Source: Malachius bipustulatus (Eukaryota > Arthropoda > Insecta > Coleoptera > Melyridae). Taken from it: a DNA stretch of 64,000 nt. A program made the translations under genes and the position numbers. Positions 59,152 through 64,000 of this stretch are shown in pieces. The number at the start of each line of letters is the position of its first letter. Within the stretch, counting starts at the first letter, position 1. The notes under the pieces were generated by a model. That model worked only from the letters and a program-made list of their open reading frames with translations, was not told the DNA's origin and searched no databases. The stretch is from contig OU342630.1 in NCBI GenBank assembly GCA_910589415.1, forward strand, positions 84,626,186-84,690,185. The letters are read 5' to 3'.

Positions 59152-59345
59152 CCTTTTATTGCACCCGTCGATGCTGCCTCGTCAGGCGACCTTTATGCCA
59201 CATATGTTACCTTGCCCGTAGGCATTTGTCACTGTTATACCTTTTATTGCACCTGTCGATGCTGCCCCGTAAGGCGACTTTTACGTCACATAATTATATT
59301 ACCTTGCCCTTAGGCATTTGTCACTGTTATACCTCTTATTGCACC
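59152..59345 (+). repeat. Tandem repeat, about 90-bp unit, 2.1 copies
   Basis: Units start CCTTTTATTGCACC at 59,152 and 59,240, and CCTCTTATTGCACC at 59,332. Each full unit holds GTCGATGCTGCC, AAGGCGAC or CAGGCGAC, then ACCTTGCCC and AGGCATTTGTCACTGTTATA. Confidence 0.75.
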
Positions 59346-60284
59346 TGAAGTAACAATGCAACTTCTTGGCACTGCCTTATACCGTGATTTTATGTGTTTT
59401 ATTCCTTATCATATTTCCCTTATCTTAAGACTTGGCGAGTTGACCTCGCGGCTATCTTACTGAATTGTCCTAAACCTGAACTACCTAAATTTTCCTTAAA
59501 ATCGGCCGACGCTTTCTGTACCTTTCCATTGTGCCTAGCTATTATAATTACACCGACTTAACTTTCATCTCGCATTTCCACCTGCTTGCTATTTCGGGAT
59601 CGCGATGTATTTCCGGCTACCTTCATTTATTTTTTCGCTTTATCAATTGGTGTAGTTTTCACTTTCGTAGGTGGAATACCTAGTGACTTACTATTGTCTT
59701 TGCAAGGGGTTATTTATTGTTTCTGATTTCACCCGGTCTTTTATGTAGGTCAGGTCATCCTTTTAATGGGCGCGAGGCGCTTTTATAAAGACATCTGGCT
59801 ATGTTTATTTCCCTTGCGGTGGCCGCTCTCTCGCTGTTCCGTGTTTGAATGTGACCAGCTAGTGCTAGAGCGATTTCTATTTTTCTGAATATTTAATGAG
59901 CTGACGGGGATCGTTTACTTGATGTAACGGCGGGTGGCTGCGTTTTAATTTTCTAACAATTTTACCTTTAGGTATTTACGTATCTATTCTTGCACTGTTT
60001 GCTATTTCGATTTGGGCTGATTTAACGAGGGAGATGGAAATAATTTCCTTATCATCCTACCTAGGTACGATCCATTTCAACACCGTGGAAAATATCAATT
60101 TTGTCATAATTCCAAGCGATGGGATTTAACAGCCCCTAGCTGTATTGTTATTATTACTGCCGTCATCTATCGCCTGCTATAATTGTTGCCCCAAAGTCAA
60201 CATATTATGTACCTACTCCTGAAATTTCCCAGTTTGCCAATTTTGTTATTTTCCGTTCACCTATCTAAAATTTTTTGGTAAAGT

Positions 60285-60320
60285 TAATTAATAAATTTAT
60301 TCTTTACAGGTAAGTTGACT
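60285..60320 (+). promoter_or_regulatory. Donor / candidate recursive splice site
   Basis: TTTATTCTTTACAG meets GTAAGTTG at 60,309|60,310: a short acceptor-like tract with a possible branch site (AGTTAATTAAT, about 60,280-60,290) and an ideal donor. It may be a recursive splice site, the donor of a long exon, or the edge of an LTR; see the 58,004-60,309 entry. Confidence 0.3.
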
Positions 60321-63070
60321 GCCTAATTACCATCCTAATTCGCTACGTGTGAAGCAATCAAGAATATATAAGGTAACAGTTCTGCTATATCCTGTAAGTG
60401 ATATATCCATAAATAACATTTTTCATGGAATTTGAACATTGTTCTTGTTTACTGAATTTTAGACATTTGCTTAATTAGTATTAGGTCCTAACTAAGATAA
60501 CATAATATATAATTTTCAGGAATAAGCTTGTTAATAGCATATAAATCCAACCTCATGTTTGCTGGTTAACATTTTCAGAAACTAATCTCTTCATTAATTA
60601 TTACGCTCATACTTAGATCATTCAATAAGAATCACATCTATTTTGTTTTGTTGTATCATGGTATGTTTGTTATATTTATGTATGATAATTTATGTATGAT
60701 ATCTCTGACGTATTTGATACGTCAGAGAGTTTATTAGTTCAGGGATTGAATACTTCGATATTACCTCCGAAGAACCCCAAAGAAAGTATTTTAGGTAGGT
60801 ATAGGTAAGCACCAGTAGGTACATTGTCACACAAACTCTAAAAATGTCTGAGTTTCCGCGAATTCATCTTTGCATTGTTTACATTGTTTACAGTGTATGT
60901 TTAAATATACTGTTCGACTCGATTATGAAAGATAAGAATAGGCGTAATAGCGTGTAACAACATGCATGACTTTGATCTATTTTGTCTTTCAAGCTCTATT
61001 ATCGTACCTATGCAGGTAATCGGTTGAAAGATAATTAGTCCGTGGTTAGATACGTTTGATTAATTGTTAAATGAGATAAGTCTACTCTTTATAATAGACA
61101 TACCTATAAGTACACTATAGTTGAAGAAAACCGCGAATTACATGCAACTTCTTATAACCAGAGGCATTTAGGCACAATGCATCAACACCACGTTACGTCT
61201 CGGTCAAGAGAGGATATTCTAGCTCGCCGATTGGTTGCAACCGAGCAATTTTGAGCACCGGTAAATTTTGAAAATCCAAATTGGAACGTTGTACTGCAAC
61301 TCAAGATATTTGTCTTGATGAAGTATTGTTTCCAAAAGTACTTAAATATGAATTCCAGATTTCTCTATATTTTTTAAGCGTTTTAGGCATCTGTGAAATA
61401 GCTGATTTGACCCGAAATTTTGATGTTTCCTTTCCACCATCTCTATAATTCTTTAAAGGAAAGTGAATCAAAAACATCAAGAAAACATCCGCACTTTCTG
61501 TATCTTCTGTTTTGATTGAATTTTCTTCCGCAATTTTCCGCAAAAAATGTCGTTGTCATTGATCAAGCCTTGAGAAATATTACAGTCTTAAAAGGAATCT
61601 TATTTGACAAAAGAGAAATTTGAATTGAAAAATCACACTGACGTCACTGACGTTAGATAAATGGGAAAAGCATTTGACAAATTAGGAAAAGCAATTGACA
61701 AAAGACGAAAACCAAAAGAAAATGACTGTAACTACACATTCTTCATGTAAATTGTGCATCTTCCTATTATTACCATCAGTTTGGTCGTCTAGCGCTAATA
61801 CCGCCATGCTTTATCGGTCATGGGCAACTTCATCATTAATATAAAAAAAGAGAAATGCCTTGCTTAATGTTTGCACAGAACACCTATACGCTAAGTAAGT
61901 ATCGGCTGTTCGCGGAGCTCGCGCCTCCTCGTGGATTTTTTCCGCAATTCAGTGCGGCTTCCTAATCCTCGACAGCTCGTTTCGATAAAATAAAACCTTT
62001 TTAAAATTATTATCGGACAATGTATTTCCAGATTTTTGAATTTATTATGACTACAATACTAAAAATAATTTCCAAGCAGCCAGTCCCGTCTACTGCTTTC
62101 ATTCTAAATCGTTGATAAATGGGCGAAATCTCATGATAAGTTTTCATATGAGCGATGTTGGAGAATACCTTTTCATGGAACTTTTCTTCAAGAAACCGTT
62201 CTTTTAGTGAGACTCCTTGTGCACACAGCAGTCGTAAAAATGAAAATACCTATATTATTGTCTACTGTAAACTGTAAACATACTGTAAACATTCCGCCTC
62301 TCAGAAACTGTTTTATTGACCATGATTTGGAACCTTTTGCCTGAAATACATACTCGAAAAAATTATAGCAGTAGTATTGTTTATTATTAGTATTAGTTAA
62401 ATGTCTGAGATTAATTTTTTAACTTTAATTTGCTATCTAAAGAAAAATTCAGGAGTAATAACTGGGTACATTATTAAGCATATACTCGTGATTCGACGTA
62501 CCACAACAATCCACTTTTTCCGTCGTTCTGTTTCCCAAAATTTAGACGAAAAGCCGTAAAAACTTAATTCGGGATTTCGTGACTCATGCGATTTACATCC
62601 CACGATACAACAAAACTTTCCCGATTTTTTTTTATCCCCGAACTATCTCATGTTTGCAATGAGAAATACATTAAAATGAATAGCGGGCACGCGGTACTTG
62701 CCGCATCGAATTGTCAAGTTTGCCTACGTGTTAGCGCCACTATAGTTACTTATTTAGCCTATAGCTTACAATTTCGCATCTCTGGAGGACATACAATTCT
62801 TCGCATCATACAATTTTTACTTATAATTTCGTAATCAATTTGCTTGAGTCATGTGCATTATAAGCTTTATCCATTTTTGCTTCAAGCAAAAGTCGATTTT
62901 TATCACAACGGCTATTTGCAAAATTTCGAAGTCGTCCAATTTCATCCGTCATCTTCATAAAACTTCATCTTTACACAATAGCGGATGCTATTTTCAAAAA
63001 AAGTTGTTTAAGCATCAAAAGATAACAGTGACATCAACTTTTACGATGACTGCGGTACTTAGTAATTAGT
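60321..63070. other. AT-rich DNA with small GC-richer patches
   Basis: A GC-richer patch at about 61,900-61,990 (GCGGAGCTCGCGCC) and another at about 62,480-62,780 have no recognisable protein. A short exact hairpin, TATCTCTGACGTATTTGATA then CGTCAGAGAG, lies near 60,699-60,729. No gene is supported. Confidence 0.4.
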
Positions 63071-63762
63071 TATACAGGGTGGGCCACGGTATACGAAACG
63101 GAAGATTATGGCCGTGTCTCTGGATTTTAGGATCTTTTTATTTTTGGAGTAGATAGAGACCCGGCAGAGGTACGTTTTAAAATTATATTCATAATGTCCC
63201 AAAAGCATAAAACATATTAAAGTTATGTTTTTTTAAATGGAATGCTCCTATGTTATTGCATTTTTAGATTGTCTGAAAAAAGAAAATAAGATTGGCTTTT
63301 ACAGTTGGTGTTTAAATTCAGAAGTTTTTGAGTTATAAACAAGTGAAAATCGTCATTTTCAAAGTTCAAGGCCCTGTACAACGAAAACGGCTGAAGATAG
63401 AGAAAAACGGCTTACATGTCCCTATTTTAACTTTTTATGTACTATCCTATGGTATAGAAACATTTGTGCTTTCTTTGATTTTTTTATTTGGCGACGCGTG
63501 GAGAAATCTCAGAATTTTTCAAATTTTTTATCACCCTGTATAAACATTTCATCTACATCGTAGGATAGTACATGAAAAGTTAAAATAGGGACATGTAAGC
63601 CGTTTTTCTCTATCTTCAGCCGTTTTCGTTGTACAGGGCCATGAACTTGAAAAATGACGATTTTCACTTGTTTATAACTCAAAAACTTCTGAATTTAAGC
63701 ACCAACTGTAAAAGCCAATCATATTTTCTCTTCTCAGACAATCTAAAAATGCAATAACATAG
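63071..63762. mobile_element. Core-family foldback in a shell, cut by a LINE
   Basis: Starts TATACAGGGTGGGCCACGG. From 63,247 it carries a well-preserved core: TATGTTATTGCATTTTTAG, GTGAAAATCGTCATTTTCAA, CTTACATGTCCCTATTTTAA, with a centre at TTTTATCACCCTGTATAAAC (63,527). The right core arm ends at GCAATAACATA (63,762), where LINE sequence begins. The outer right shell is absent and presumably lies beyond the LINE, outside the window. Confidence 0.8.
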
Positions 63763-64000
63763 AGGCCGTTGTGGAGAAATGGGGGACGCGGAACATATGA
63801 TTCTTAACTGCAGTCTGAACTCTAACGAAACAGATAGATACACGAAAGACATATATTACAATGACAATAACACTATGACCCTACCTTTCAACCTCACACA
63901 AATTCTAAGAACCCCCAACGCAGATGAATTAAAAAGACTGGTCAGACATATAAAAAACAGCAATCTGGACATTTAAGCATATACCTAAGTAGAAAGTAAA
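63763..64000 (+). pseudogene. LINE C-terminal tail, 5'-truncated, runs off the window
   Basis: The frame begins within the junction, reads CGEMGDAEHMILNC at 63,770-63,811 (the cysteine-histidine tail of non-LTR retrotransposon polyproteins) and ends at TAA 63,974-63,976 after KNSNLDI. Everything upstream is absent, so this is a strongly truncated copy that seems to have entered the foldback on its left. The 24 bases after the stop are 3' UTR. The 3' end and target duplication are not in view. The reading frame is intact, unlike the other LINE relics here, suggesting a younger insertion. Confidence 0.75.

Larger units (their letters stand above)
58004..60309 (+). other. GC-richer block, possible LTR or non-coding exon
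   Basis: About 2.3 kb, clearly less AT-rich than the flanks, with sharp edges. It starts TGTAACGATACGAACCC and its last bases are TTTATTCTTTACAG, followed by GTAAGT. TGTAA at the start and TTACA at 60,304-60,308 are inverse, as at the ends of an LTR, and AATAAA precedes the end by about 12 bases. Against an LTR: no matching target duplication, no primer-binding site, and no second copy here. Alternatively it is a long untranslated exon with a perfect donor at its end. Frames up to 129 codons (58,924-59,313) cover a tandem repeat and look non-coding. Confidence 0.35.

Noticed and set aside
58924..59313. 129-codon plus-strand frame
   Set aside because: Covers a tandem repeat read twice in different frames and has no recognisable domain; overlaps another frame of similar length.
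1..64000. CRISPR array, rRNA, tRNA or prokaryotic operon features
   Set aside because: No regularly spaced direct repeats, no tRNA T-arm consensus in a clover-leaf context, and no ribosome-binding-site-led gene rows; the sequence has eukaryotic character throughout.

Overview
This window looks like nuclear DNA of an insect. It is strongly AT-rich, has no compact gene array, no operons and no long open frame, and is full of decayed non-LTR retrotransposon pieces, DUF4817/DDE-type transposase pieces and dozens of inverted-repeat ('foldback') elements. Many of these end in (T)ATACAGGGT(G). I found no intact host protein-coding gene, tRNA, rRNA or CRISPR array. The host species is not identified; 'insect' is inferred from the transposon types and sequence style.

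Layout. 1-10 kb is mostly unassigned AT-rich DNA with one MITE (3.4 kb), one foldback (6.1 kb) and a less AT-rich island (7.2-7.7 kb). 10.1-11.2 kb is a foldback whose loop encodes the start of a DUF4817 transposase. 12.5 kb has a sequence fitting a recursive-splicing (ratchet) site. 12.9-16.5 kb holds foldback families E, D and F. 17.3-18.9 kb is a three-level nest: a Tc1/mariner-like MITE (TA duplication) inside a 5'-truncated LINE (ATGTCC duplication) inside a foldback. 19.2-23 kb has a doubtful Tc1-like remnant, a GC-richer island, a 1-kb foldback and a compact near-perfect hairpin. 24.5-26.2 kb is a 1.7-kb palindrome built from nested palindromes. 27-32.5 kb carries further foldbacks, a LINE RNase H relic and half-elements. 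32.8-34.5 kb is a tandem array of about 650-bp units with a second copy at 43 kb. 35.5-37 kb has two foldbacks. 38.7-40.2 kb is a minus-strand LINE (endonuclease then reverse transcriptase) split by a foldback. 41 kb has the C-terminal part of a DDE transposase. 45-49.5 kb is a run of foldbacks, several nested. 50.9-53.3 kb has two foldbacks flanking a 608-bp LINE copy with an 11-bp target duplication. 56.1-57.8 kb is an 810-bp-arm palindrome. 58.0-60.3 kb is a GC-richer block without convincing coding potential, possibly an LTR or a non-coding exon, ending at CAG|GTAAGT. The window closes with a foldback cut by another LINE tail.

How it fits together. No pathway is encoded. The simplest reading is a long intron or intergenic tract shaped by repeated insertion of non-autonomous elements into each other. 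The two best splice-ratchet candidates (12,577 and 60,309) both lie on the plus strand, which would fit a very long plus-strand intron. If the region is transcribed, the palindromes would form long double-stranded RNA hairpins. Both points are inference. Transposon relics are described as they stand. Foldback boundaries were read by eye and may be off by several bases.
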